From Annona cherimola (Eukaryota > Streptophyta > Magnoliopsida > Magnoliales > Annonaceae): a DNA stretch of 64,000 bases. The translations under genes and the position numbers were made by a program. Shown here in pieces: positions 23,255 through 34,879 of the stretch. The DNA is taken from assembly GCA_030490835.1 (NCBI GenBank), contig CM059971.1:73116224-73180223 (forward strand). Reading direction: 5' to 3'. Position 1 is the stretch's first letter, and the number at the start of each line of letters is the position of its first letter. The notes beneath the pieces were generated by a model. It had not been told where the DNA came from, made no database searches, and saw only the letters and a program-made list of their open reading frames with translations.

Positions 23255-25004
23255 CCATATATATAAAACTTTCACAACGCCCCTATGCAGAATTTTTAAT
23301 GGCCAAACGGCCTACAAGTGATCAAAGCATTACAAGGGACGTCAAGAAAAAAAATTTTACAAGATCTGTGCCCTGCAAAAGCAACAAATCATACAGACAC
23401 ATTCTCTAAAAAATAAGTCGGTATTCACACGGCTTCACAACCAAAAAATGAGCATACAAGCATTCAGATTTACAAAAATGCAATTCGGCCAAAAGAGAAA
23501 GGATGAAGAAAGGTCTTCGAAACATTCCGCCGGCAGTCCTAGCCCGAGCAAGAGCGTCACCACCCGAAGCCTTGTGGCGACCGGCCAAGGAGGTTCCCGC
23601 GGCTGAAACTCTAGCCGTTGAAGATGAAGTCTTCTTGCCTTCTCATGCTACATCATCCGGGATTTCGATAGGCATGTTCGCCAATCCACCCGGCTCATTG
23701 GGTTTGAGCCATACTGCTTTATCTCGAGAGCGCAAGCCATACTCCTTTCTAGATGACATCCCGACAACTGCAACATAAAAGGCGATGTGTCAACACAAGG
23801 CGACAAGCAGGCATCATGCCCGAGTAAAATCATATCAGATTAGTCTACACCATCATTTTAAGCTTGTAAAAATCAAAAAAAAGAGAAAAAAAGAGAAAAA
23901 CAAAACAAAAAAAAAGTGAAAACAAAACAAAACAAAAAAAGAGAGGAAAGAAAAACAAAAACAAAAAAAGGGGGGGGGAAAGAACCTTGCTGCAACCGAA
24001 AATGGAAAAATCAAAGAACAGGGGTGGCTTCACCGGCGGTGGCGGGAGCTAGAAAGGCAGAAGCAACGGCCGAAATCAGAGAAGGAAGACGGCGACCGGG
24101 CCGCAGCAACACCGGCACCAATCGTCGCCGATGAAGGATGTCGCCGGAGATAGCAGCAACCCCAGCAACGGCGACGATGAAAGCCGGATACGGGGAAGAT
24201 AGCAATGACCCAATTGTCGCCTGAGACGAAGGATGAGAAGAGCTCCACCTGAGCGGCAGCGCCGACAGGCGATGGCAGCAGCAGCGGCGGTGATTGCGAC
24301 AGATGAAGAGACAGCGGCGGCAACGGCGAAGACCGGGCGGCCGCAGCACCTCGCCAACGGAACCAGAGAAGCCGACTGAGCTATGGCTCTGGCGGCAGCA
24401 ACAGCACGAGCCCCGACGGCGATGACCCTCACGGCAGCAACCCGGAGGAAGCTGCAAAGCAGCAACCGGACCCGGATGGATTTCGCCGACTGACCAACGA
24501 AGAGAAGATCGACAAGAGAGATGATGGCAAGAAAACGACCGGCAAAGGAAGAGACGCCGAACTGAAGCCTAATCCCTCACTAATGATGGCTGCAGCCGGA
24601 GATGATGAAGGAGAAGAGAACCCGTCGGCGGCGGCGGCGAAAAGATGAGGAGGGAACTGGTAGGAAGAGGGGCTCACAACCAACCTTAGGAACTGGAAAA
24701 TTTGCAAACGGCCCCCGACCATTTTGCAAAACCGCAGATAACCACCGAATTTGAGAAAGAATACACAATGGCCCAACCAATTCTCAAAATTGGCAAAACT
24801 GCCTCCCTCCCAAGGAAAATACGAAGCAAACCAGCCGGCTTCCAGGCTTTACAAAAAGTCTAGCAACAATTTTGCGAAAGATCATTCCAGAACCACAGAA
24901 AGGCAGCCACAAGTTCTTGAAAATTGCAAAAGAGACCCAATGACCTGAGAAACCACCTGGGTCAGCAGGGTGTTCGTCACTTTGCCATTCACCGTCCAAG
25001 ACGC

Positions 25005-25024
25005 CTCTGGCAAAGGGGGGCAGC
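25005..25024 (+). other. Polypurine tract of the Tat element
   Basis: GGCAAAGGGGGGCAGC directly precedes the 3' LTR, the expected plus-strand primer for reverse transcription. Confidence 0.8.
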
Positions 25025-26209
25025 TGTTGACACCCCACCCTTGGGGCCCAAAGACGGATAATTGGACGCAACATTCAAGCCCAACCAAATTCGACGCAAA
25101 AGGAAATTCAAGACAACCAAGCGGGCCCTCCCGCACTCAGCCCACGGGAGCGAAGCTCCACCAAGCCTCGAAGTAGGCTTTTTCAACAATTAGATCCGGC
25201 CCACAAAGAGCGAAGCTCCCACAGGCCACCTCAACGGGCTCCACAAAGCAGCCCACCAGACGAAACAAACGGGCTTAGCCAAACTCTAGCCCACTAAGCC
25301 TTAGAAGCAGACTTCTCTACTACTTGGGCCTCTACAACGGCCCACCCAAAAGCCATGGGCTAAGCCAAGCTCTAGCCCACCAAGCCAATCTTATGGACCA
25401 AGTCCAAAACCCTTCAAGCGGCCCAAGGCCCACGATCTCAACCCAAGCTCAAGTAGGTGGATTAAGTCCAAGCCAAAAGCCCATGATCTCAACTCAAGTC
25501 AAGGCCCATGGACCAAGTCCATGACCTCAAGGGAGCCCAAAGCCCACTCCAACATCTATAAAAGGAGGAGCTCCCCTCTCATTTGGGGACACTTGAAGAG
25601 AGGCATCTCAAGGGGAGGACGGGAGTCTGCAGCAACGCCCCCGGCATCCCGGCCTTCACGCTCGTCAAGCTCCACGCTTCTCTTCCCATTTTCCCCTTTC
25701 CATCTCTCCCGTGCTCTCAAATCTTTTTATTTCCCCCCCTTTCACGCTGTGTAAACCGCCTCAGGTTGACAGATTTCTCTATATTTGCTTCAATCTGTAG
25801 GCCGGAACCCGATCTCTGCATTATTAGTGCCTTATTTCTTCAAATAGGGACTGATCTCCCTTTAAAGATCAGTGGCGACTCCGTTTTCTTTATTTTTGTG
25901 TGTGTTTTAGTTGACGCCCCGGCAAGGTGGGTGCACGCGGGTCAGCAGATTTCAGCATAATACGCTGCCGTTATGCTGCTGAATTTGTGACTCGACCCGT
26001 GTACGGAAAGCCCCATCTTAGCCGTTACGCTGCCGAAATCACGAGAAAATACCCACACGCCAACTTTCCTAAAAGATATGAAGCCTAATATGTTTTACCC
26101 CATGTGAATGCAGGAAATCTAAGCCCACGTTGCTTTCCAACACGATCCACATTTTCAAGGCCCGGGAAACCATTCCGAGCCCACCGTAGCGCTCCTGGCG
26201 GGTGCTACA
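25025..26209 (+). repeat. 3' LTR of the Tat element
   Basis: 1185 bp, same ends as the 5' LTR. By eye there are about 24 substitutions and one single-base indel relative to 12641-13824, mostly C/T and G/A changes. Confidence 0.95.
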
Positions 26210-26214
26210 CTTAC

Positions 26215-28740
26215 CCTTCAGTCCCTCCCCTTACCTGCTCCCTGCGCCGAGCTGCCCTTTCTTTCAGTTCCATGCTTCCATTTCCCTCATCATCGCGACC
26301 ACCCAAACACGATTTTTAGTCGATATTCACTGGACCCATATCAATATATCATACATTTTTTTATGTTAATAACAAATCTGCTGTCATAGATAAGTTCAAT
26401 TATTGGAAATATAAACAAGCGATAGACAGACAAACTATAAGACCAAAAAAAAAAAAAAACTTTTTATAATGAAAAGTCTTAGTCGGTCGTAAATGCAAAT
26501 AAATATTGGGCACAACAGGCATGACATGAGTCGTGTTAACACCAAGTTAAGCTTCAACAGGTGGCAGTAAATGGATCCTCCCATTCCTAGTTGCAAATAC
26601 AAAACTCAGATCGTTGTAAACGGTACAAAATACAGGAAAATCGAAATAAAGATATCACGTACATTCACATATGCTAGCAAAAGTTGATATCGGGTATCAA
26701 TTATTGTCCACAGGTTGTAGCATATCTCGAATGGGTTCCCTTTTGCAGGTCCAAAGTCGAACTTCTCAACCATCTTTTTGTCTCTTTGAACAACCCCTGC
26801 ATTGCCTTGTTAAGAAATTATACTGTTTGTACTTTATAAATGGAAGGGGCTAAACCGGTGAACTCAGGTGCTTTTAATTTATTTTTTTTAAATTTTTTAT
26901 ACAATGGTTAATTTAATTGTATTTAATATGCGTATTTTTTAATTTTCAAAAATTAAAAAATATCTAAAATTTAAATATCCAAGTCGTGCGCGTGTTGGGT
27001 TTTAATGAGACCGAAAATCCAAAAGGGAAAGGAGCAGGGACTTAGGGCGCGTTGCCGAAAACGAAAGAAAGGGAAAAAGAGGGAAACCAAAAATGAAAAA
27101 CGAGGAACGAAAATCTGCTGCTACCGGTTCGAGATTTGGGTCTGCCGATTAGAAGCTTGGGAGATTTGGAGCTGCCGGTGAAAATCTGCTACTTTCAGTT
27201 GGAGATTTGGAGATGCCGGTGAAAATCTGTTGGGTATTCTCCTCCTCCTCCTCCCAATCCTCCATCTTGTTGAACATCTCGAACCATGATGCTGTTTATT
27301 CTTCCCTATTTTTTTCTTCCTACTTAAGTACCCCGTCACGGCTTCCACCCCCCACTCCAGTCGACCAATCCACGGTCTCCGACCTATGTTGCTGCATGAG
27401 CTCGACCGTGTAGTTGCTGCTCAACCTGTGATACTGATTTTTCAATTTAATTTTTATGCTTCTACTGCCGGTTATGCTACTGTGTTTATGCCGCCATTTG
27501 CTGCTGTTTTTATTTGACATTATCATGCATTTATGATGTTTTTTAATTTAATTCCTTGCTGCTGTGCCGCTATGTGCCATTGTGCCTATCGGAAATGAAA
27601 TTGCTGTTTCAATTTTAAACTTCCGTAGATGTTGTTGCTGCTGCTATATGCCTATCGAATGTTGAAATGAGATTTATTATTGTTGTAGGGTGGGTTTGAA
27701 TTATTTTTTGTTCCTGTCTTCTTGATAATTGTGGGTATGCATTTGTTTGACTCTTAGAATGTTAATATTATATTTTTTTTTACTTACTAGTTTTAGGCAT
27801 TACCATTTTTTAGATAAGTTTTATATAAGATGCGCCTTGCTTCAGTCAGGCCCGCACCTTGAATGTGTGCCTAGGCCCTAGGACCCCTTTGCGCCTTAGT
27901 GCGCCTTGTGCTTTTGACAACTATGACCCAAATCAACCCGCTTTTGAAATTGGGTCGGTTCAAATTGGGTTATACAATTGATTTAAAAAAAATGCCTAAC
28001 TCATCCCCATTATAAATCGAGTTGGGTTAGTCTGGTTCTGGTTGAAACCACCCCTATTTACACCCCTAATTCTATCAATAATGGCACATTAATTTCTTTT
28101 CATTATCATTAACTTATCAATCTCTCTTTCTTATAATTTTGGGCCATATAAAATTAAATTTTCCTATTTTTAAATAGCCCGAAAATTTTCATTTATACAT
28201 GCTACATAATAAGCTTACAATCTAAACATTGAGGGTTCCACACTAGGTAGCTTCGCCCTCCGAGCTCACGCACATTTCTCTCCTTCTCAAATTGTCAAAA
28301 TAGGGGAAAATAGGAAACAAAATAAGGATTTGGCCGTACGAATGTTGCCGAAGACAAGGAAGACGAAATGTTTAAAACGGGCATTGGAATATGGAGCTGC
28401 CACCTGCAGGAGACGACAAAAAAGAAAGGTGTGAAAAAAAAGTGGGTGGCGAGTGTGGGTCTGTACCTGATATCAGGAACAATGGGTTGACAGTGGCGTT
28501 TGCAAGGATTCCAACGTCTGTGTTTGACGGCGGCATCGAAGAGAAGCGGCGACCTCTTAGGGGCGGGAGATTTTTCTTGCTTCGATGTTTGAAAACACCG
28601 CGGGAGGAAAGTTCTTCTTACGGGTTGGGCCACTAGCTTTCATTCTGCCCTCTTTATGCAGCCCGTGTAGAATGATAGAATGGGTTCATTTGTGGCCCAC
28701 GAGCCAAATCTTTATATAACCATTGCATTTTATATACTAA
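26215..28740. other. Spacer without recognised gene
   Basis: Mixed AT-rich DNA. A slightly GC-richer stretch at 27000-27500 has short frames on both strands with no family resemblance. At 27830-27910 a cluster of GCGCCTT motifs resembles common plant transposon debris. Frames at 28295-28636 overlap on opposite strands and I do not recognise either. Confidence 0.5.
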
Positions 28741-29976
28741 GGGTGCTTTTGAAAATAATAAAAGATGTCAACCTAAAACTTTTCACTTTCCATAATTATT
28801 CTATTTTTTAATCATTTCTTCACATCTTCTAATCAGTGTTGTTAAAACCGGACCGGACCGGCCGGTCGAACCGGTCCGACCGGGAACCGGGCATGCATCC
28901 GGTTCGATCTCATACGGTTCGGTCTGATAGTATTAAACCGCCTGAACCGTTGAACCGCCGGTTCAACCGGAAACCGCGATTGAACCGGTTAGACCGGTTC
29001 GCGAATAAAGGAAACACGCTCCAGCCGTGACGAGCAGCGGCGGCGGCAGCACCGGCAATGGGACTTTCAGATTTGTGGCACCGGCGATCTGGTTTCCAGC
29101 GGCGGCAACGCCAAACCCATCTGGTTTTAGGCGCCGGGTTTCCACCGGACTGGATGCCAGCAACGACGTCGTGAGGCTGCCGGCGGTTTCAGCGGACGGC
29201 TGGACTGCTCCCGGAAACGGACAGCTGCTTCCGGCGACTGGGCAGCATCGTCTGGCGGGGGGAAACGGGAAAAGGAAGGTGATGGAGCACCAAGTTTGGT
29301 GCTCCACTAGCATACTTTTATTTGTGCACATGCGTTCCCCAAAAAATAAAATATGGCCATTAAATCTCTTAAAAACTTACAAAATCTCACCAAATCTCAC
29401 AAGTATGTTTTTGGAACAATTTTCATATGAAATCTATTATAAATAAAATTTTAAATATTTTAAAATATGAAAGTATTAGATAAAATGAAAATTATCAATA
29501 GGCTAAGAGCTCACATAATTAGTTAATAGTTTTAATTATAACTTTATATATTTATTTAGTTTCAAAATTATTTAAAGGTTTGCATAGTTTTGAAATATAA
29601 TTAATATTTAGATTTAGGAGTTATATATATATATAATTTTACCAATATGTTAATTAAAAATAATTAAATATTTATAACATCATAAATATGTCATGCTGAC
29701 GTCACCGGTTCAAACCGGTTTGCTTAACCGGTCAAACCGGTTTGAACCAGACCAGTTCCTTTACCGGTTCGATCACCGGTTCGGTTCTGATAACATTGCT
29801 TCTAATATAATTACTTTACTTTTCAGTTATTTTTACACAACTTATCTATCTATTTTAACTTTATTTTTTTTACTTCTTATCATTATCTCTACTTTATCAC
29901 ATTATTTTTTTCAATTTAATAACTTTTCTATTAAAAATTTTTCATCTAACAATTTTATAACTTCCCAAACACACCC
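28741..29976. mobile_element. Tourist-like MITE split by a hAT-like element
   Basis: Outer ends GGGTGCTTTTG and CCCAAACACACCC are flanked by TAA on both sides (28738-28740 and 29977-29979), the target duplication of PIF/Harbinger-type Tourist elements. Removing the inner 965-bp insertion and its 8-bp duplication leaves about 263 bp, close to other copies in this window. Confidence 0.75.
28834..29798. mobile_element. Non-autonomous hAT-like element, family 1
   Basis: 965 bp. The ends CAGTGTTGTTAAAACCGG and the complement of CCGGTTCTGATAACATTG form imperfect terminal inverted repeats. The flanks CTTCTAAT at 28826-28833 and 29799-29806 are a perfect 8-bp target duplication, the hAT signature. 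Both subterminal regions are dense in ACCGG and GGTTC motifs. The GC-rich core (29020-29290) has overlapping frames on both strands and no transposase. Confidence 0.85.
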
Positions 29977-30086
29977 TAAACCTTTTAGAAGGCTTAAATA
30001 TTGAAATAAAAGTATTTGAATCATTTTCTTAATGAAACAATATTTAACCATTTAGCATAATAACATTCTCTCTTACATGATATTAC

Positions 30087-32044
30087 CAACGTTGTCAGAA
30101 CTGAACCGGTGATTAAATCGATAAAAGAATTGGTCTGGTTCGAATTGGTTTAACTGGTTAAGTGAACCGATGATGTCAGCAAGACATCATTATGATGCCT
30201 TAAATGTTTAATAATTTCTAATTAATTATATATTGATAAAATTCTAAAATTATATATTCATAAATCCTAAATCTATACATTAAATTTTAAGCATCGCAAA
30301 AAAACGTGTAGGAAGACATTAATAGAAAATTTTTAAAAATCAAAGTATCAATATTAAAAAAATTAACTCTAGTAATTGGCCTGAAATGTGTAACACACTT
30401 GACTCCCGAATTCTCCCTATTTATCGCAGTGCCTTCATGAATTGCACTTCTATAAACATATCTAGCATAATAAGAAATAAAGTGGATCAATAATTGTTGA
30501 GGGATTTCCATCAAACAATAATTGTTAAGGGATTAAACAATTAAATAATTTATAATAATAAAAGAATTAAAAACAGCTCATGTGTTCAACAAAAATAAAA
30601 TTTTAAAATTCTACAAACACATCATTCTTATCAAATATAAAATTTTAAAAGTTTAAATCACATCAGTCTCATCAAAAATAAAATTCTAAAAGTCTACAAA
30701 CACCATTTTCATCAAACAACATTTTCTCAAATAGACAATTAAATATCAAATATTGCAATGACTAACTATCTACTATAGTAGTATAATAAAAAACCACGTA
30801 CAAGTTGCAACAGATGAATTTTGCATAACATCATAAAAATAAGACTAATGAATACCTCAAAACCCAAAGACCTATAATTAGTGCATTATTTGTTTTTTAT
30901 TGTAAACATTGGATAAGTAAAAAGAAGTTAATATGCAAACAACCTGTTGAACTAATTAAACTATGTTCAACATACAAACAATCTATTAAGCAAATAATCA
31001 ATCCGTAAAACCAAACAATTAATATCAAGTTCATAGAAAGTTTATAAAAAGCTTATATCAACAATCAATCATTGTAAAACAGCTATTCAATCTGGCTATA
31101 AACCAATTTCAGCTACTTGTATAAAAAATCTCAACAAATAATTAAAAATCAAATAAATTTTTTTAATTGCCTGTAAAACACTCAATTTATAGATGCCTTA
31201 AAAATGCCAGTTGATGTTGTACCCAATTTAAGAAATTAAATAAATTTTTTTAACCACGCGTAAAACACCAAATTTACAGATGCCTGAAAAGTTTATAGTT
31301 GCTGTTTTTTTTTTTTTGGACATGCATGTTACCTCTCTTATTTGCTCCACCCAAATATCATTTCCAAACAAGAAAGAAAATACGAATATAATATAATGAA
31401 ATCAATGAATAAGCCCAGAAACCACATATCTACAAGATTGAAAAGGACAAAAATTGAGACAAAAAAAGAAGAATAGCATCGAAGAAAAGCAGGAAATGGA
31501 AGCACCGAACAGAACATGGATAGGCAGCGATATGATGTGTTGTTGTTGGGCGATTGGCCGGGCTGTTGCCGTTGCTGCTGTCATCACTGGGATGACTCAC
31601 ATTTGGGGGGTGAAGAAAGAAGCTACTCACCGAGAGAGCTAGAGGCAGCGAGATGCTGTGTTGTTGTGGGCTGCTACGTTGCCACCATGAGGAGGTCGTT
31701 CGTTGCCGACAATCAGAAATGGGGAAGAAATAGACGATGTCGCCGGCAGGGGATGATAGCTTGAGCGGCTAGACTGCTGTAATGCTGCTGCTAATGCTAG
31801 GGTTTGGCAGGTGGGAGACTGGGTGGGAGACGGGAAGAGCAGATCGATTTTGGGGGAAAAGTAAAAGAGGCAAATCGAGCTGTTTTGACGTTTTTTCTAA
31901 TAGCTAATGAACCGTCTTCCGAAGATGGTTCAACCGATGTCACCGGTTCGGCGGTTCAAACGGTTTAAATACATTAAACCGAACCGATAGATATTGAATC
32001 GGATACAGACCGGATCCCTGCCAGTTTGGTCCGTTCTTACATTG
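30087..32044. mobile_element. Second, longer member of hAT-like family 1
   Basis: The left end CAACGTTGTCAGAACTGAACC and adjoining 130 bp match the inverted right end of the element at 28834-29798. The right end (GGTCCGTTCTTACATTG) matches its inverted left end. It is about 1.96 kb and lies in the opposite orientation. No matching 8-bp flank was found (GATATTAC versus GCGGGGAA). The interior is AT-rich with a different gene-like core at 31440-31870. No transposase seen. Confidence 0.65.
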
Positions 32045-32148
32045 GCGGGGAAGAGAAATTCACAGATGGGGGATTTTTTGCAATTTAGCTCCTCTCATTA
32101 ATTGCACTGATAGGGCTTATTTCTGATTGAATTCAAAATTGAATCCGA

Positions 32149-32652
32149 TGGTTGAACTATCACCTACAGGATCGAATGACGACGAGGAGATGGTCGGAAC
32201 GAAGCCCGTCTTCGGCCGGCCGTGAAAGATCGCATCTTAAACAAACTATTGTGGATGACTATTTTGCCAAAAACAAAAGCCGACATGAACCTATTAGCAA
32301 AAGTTCCTCCTCGACGACTTCCCTGCTGAATCTTACGGCCGCTATTAAGCCTGCCTCTTCCAGGAGCTTAAACAACATCGCTCATCGTCTTTTTCGGTTC
32401 CTTACTTCCTCTTCCTCTCCCTCCTCAGATGGAAAGATCAAAATTTTTGTGGTACATTGCTCTGAGATCTCTATTGTCTTCCTGTTTCCTCAAAAATTCC
32501 AAAAAAAAAAACCGAAAGATCCGAACTTTTCTGGTCCATGGCTCCCAAACACGAACCTCTGTTTCTTCCACAGCCTCAGTGGATTAGATAGCACAGATGC
32601 CAACAAAGAAAAACACGATATGGAAGAAGGTATAGAAATCGGCCTCAACCAA
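32149..32652 (+). CDS. Gene-like exon of unknown identity
   Basis: A GC-richer stretch after the hAT-like element. An ATG at 32149 opens a 25-codon frame ending in TGA near 32224. An overlapping frame lacking its own ATG continues to 32667 and includes a Ser-rich part and the peptide QTIVDDYF (about 32250), which has the spacing of a PCNA-interacting box. A strong donor (CAA|GTGAGT) follows at about 32652. This could be the 5' exon of a gene whose rest is lost or not visible, or a pseudogene with a frameshift near 32200. I do not recognise the family and found no downstream exon. Confidence 0.25.
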
Positions 32653-32667
32653 GTGAGTCTCCTCTAG

Positions 32668-34021
32668 CAAGAAAACATTGCAGGCAAGTCTCTCTTTCCT
32701 TTACCCCCCTTTTTTTGGAGTTTTCGGCTTAAGACTCTGCCGAAGATCCAAAAGATTCTCTCTCTGTTCAATTAGATTTAAACTTTAGAACCCTTCCAGC
32801 ATGAAAACATCGATTTTCTCTTTTAGATCCGTGCAAAGGTGAGGCATTGACTAAGTTTTAGTGTTGAATATTGTAACTAACATGGCAATGATTTAATAAC
32901 CGTTTAAAGATGATAGGCGACAATCGGAAGATGTTTTTCATATTATATTTATTTCATCCGCCATTCAAAGGTTAAGATCTGAGAATAAAGATTGAAGCTT
33001 GGATCCCTCCCACCATGAAATCAATCCTTTTTTTCCCTCTTTTTTTTTTCTTGAGGTCTGATTTTCACAGACGAATCTAAGACCGGTCTAAAAATGCATC
33101 TTTTAATAGTTTATAGATAATATACATTTGGATTAACCATCGTATTGGAAAATTTTCAAAGAAAAAAGGGCATTCTGCCGGTCGCAAATGATCTTCAAAG
33201 ATAAGAATTTTTAGCGAGTTTTGTTGTTGAATACTGTGACTAACGCAGGTGATAATTTAATAACCATTTGAAGATGATCACCGAGACTTGTCAGATGTTC
33301 TTCATACTTAGATCTAGACTCCAGACCAAGATAGAGCCTGTCTAACCGTCATCTCTTGATTTTTTAAAATATTAATGCATTTTTAAGAATGATAATTTTA
33401 GTCATTGTACATTATTACGAAAAAGATGTTATTGTAAGAAAACCCATGACGACATATTTTTATTTTATTTTAAAATTTCTTTCGCCTGTGTAATAAAAAA
33501 TCTCCTTTCCCTGCTATTTTGAGATTTTGTTGTTGTTTTTTTTTTTGATTCAGGGGATTTTGTTATTAATTTGTTTAATCTTCTCGTTAATCTTCTCTTT
33601 TGACAACATGAAATTTTCAAGGCAAGGGTTTTGATTTTTCGACTGCAATCTATCTACAATATTTCAAAGCTGTTTTATTAATAATATCAATAATTTAGTT
33701 CAAAAAATAATATCGATAATTAATTTTATACCAATATTTCTCTTGTGATTTCATGAATTGGATATATGTATTTTGCATTGAGCGTTTCTTTTTAATCTTA
33801 CTTTTCTTGTTTTTGAAAATGTTTATATATTCATTCATAATAAGAAATCATAAAAGAGAAAAGGGAAAAAAAGAAATAAGGTGATAGTATAGTATGGTTA
33901 ATAAATATAATAAATAAAATATAATAGGAATAACATTTATTATATGAGAGTAGGAATTCTATTTTCCATGGAGCATTTTTAGAATTTTTTTGCATTGCTA
34001 CACAATAGTTTTTTTTCTTAA
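32668..34021. other. AT-rich spacer
   Basis: Poly-T runs and local near-repeats: two stretches around 32840-32930 and 33200-33300 share GTTGAATA.TGTAACTAA and GAAGATG motifs, suggesting an old duplication of about 370-bp spacing. No reading frame of note. Confidence 0.45.
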
Positions 34022-34313
34022 GGGTGTATTTCGAAAGTGATAAAATCTTTGGATGAAAAGTTTTTGATCTATAAATTTTTGAATTAGGAGAAAACGATGT
34101 GATATGATATGCGTAATGATGATTATTAAAGAGAATAAAGTTAAAATTGATAGAATAACTGTATAGATAGCTGTGTAGAAATGATTAAGAAATAGGGAAG
34201 TTATATAAGAAAATATGATTAAATGATTAAAAAATAAAGTAGTTGTGGAGATCGAAATGCTTTAGATTAAAAAGTTTTGATTCAAAAAGTTTTTATTGTA
34301 GCCAAACATGCCC
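34022..34313. mobile_element. Tourist-like MITE
   Basis: Ends GGGTGTATTTCG and GCCAAACATGCCC, with TAA immediately to the left. The interior has the family order (GATATGATATG, AATAAAGTTAAAAT, AAGTTTTGATTCAAAAAG). Its right half and right flank recur inverted at 51850-52116. Confidence 0.65.
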
Positions 34314-34450
34314 TCAGACTAAAAAAAATTCTCTTTATATCAATGTTGAAATTTTATTAATGTTAATCTTTATATAAAATTGGGCATCTTGAAGATATTG
34401 TATTTTTGCAAGAAAATTTAATGGTAAACCTTATCATAAGATTGTAGAAG
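34190..34450. repeat. Inverted duplicate of 51850-52116
   Basis: About 260 bp, comprising half of the Tourist MITE and its right flank (TTTATATCAATGTTGAAATTTTATTAATG and onward), matches the complement of 51850-52116 with only scattered differences. Confidence 0.7.
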
Positions 34451-34879
34451 CAACGCTTTTGGAGCACCCTTAGATCGACAGCAAACAACAAAACGCAACC
34501 AAAAACCAAAATAACCTTGTACATAGAGAGGGCTGGTGGATCAAAAGCGGACACTAGGTCCAACCTCTCCAAAGAGTTTCTTTTTTCTAAGTCCGATGTT
34601 TCAGCAACAGTAAACAAAGAAAAAAGTAAAAAAAAGAAAAAAGAAAAAAGAGTAAAACAGGGAAGAAAAACACCTCTTAAGACTGATGAATCCAGATTTT
34701 GGCCGGCCCACTGCGTCCAATAATGTAAACCTCGTTCTCCTGCTGCTGCTTCCGCTTCCCCTTTCTGAAGATGGAGGCGCCCCAGAAACATCAGAGAAGC
34801 AGAGGAGCTGGACTGGTCTGGGAATAGGACAGGAGAGATAAGCGGGCCCCGGCCCGCTTGGGTTGTATGGGAGGGAGGG
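34314..34879. other. Sequence interrupted by the Tekay insertion
   Basis: A minus-strand frame at 34363-34887 reads through this stretch, but most of it is low-complexity and I do not recognise it. The last 150 bp are GC-richer and could belong to a promoter or first exon disrupted at 34875-34879. No firm gene. Confidence 0.4.

Larger units (their letters stand above)
20820..25004 (+). other. Long 3' non-coding region of the Tat element
   Basis: About 4.2 kb between pol and the polypurine tract. From left to right it holds a palindrome (20953), a short plus frame (21147-21452), a second purine tract (21484-21497), the antisense PMD-like ORF (21515-22477), a third palindrome (23236), a plus frame of unknown meaning (23503-23778), an A-rich run (23866-23970), and a GC-rich patch rich in GGCGG and CAGCAG motifs (24000-24660). 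Such long 3' regions are typical of Tat elements. Confidence 0.7.
12641..26209 (+). mobile_element. Tat-lineage Ty3/gypsy LTR retrotransposon, non-autonomous by mutation
   Basis: A 13.6-kb element bounded by direct LTRs that begin TGTTGACACCCC and end GGTGCTACA. The flanks TTTAC (12636-12640) and CTTAC (26210-26214) are a 5-bp target duplication with one mismatch. Order inside: primer-binding site, leader with tandem repeats, gag with a CCHC-type knuckle, protease, reverse transcriptase, RNase H, a second archaeal-type RNase H, integrase, then about 4.2 kb of 3' non-coding DNA before the polypurine tract. The second RNase H and the long 3' region are hallmarks of the Tat/Ogre clade. By eye the LTRs differ at about two dozen sites in 1185 bp, mostly transitions, so the insertion is not recent. 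The coding region is broken throughout. Confidence 0.93.

Noticed and set aside
24011..24465. Overlapping minus-strand frames rich in Arg, Cys and Ala
   Set aside because: Three overlapping frames are all open because the DNA is GC-rich and repetitive. None resembles a protein family.
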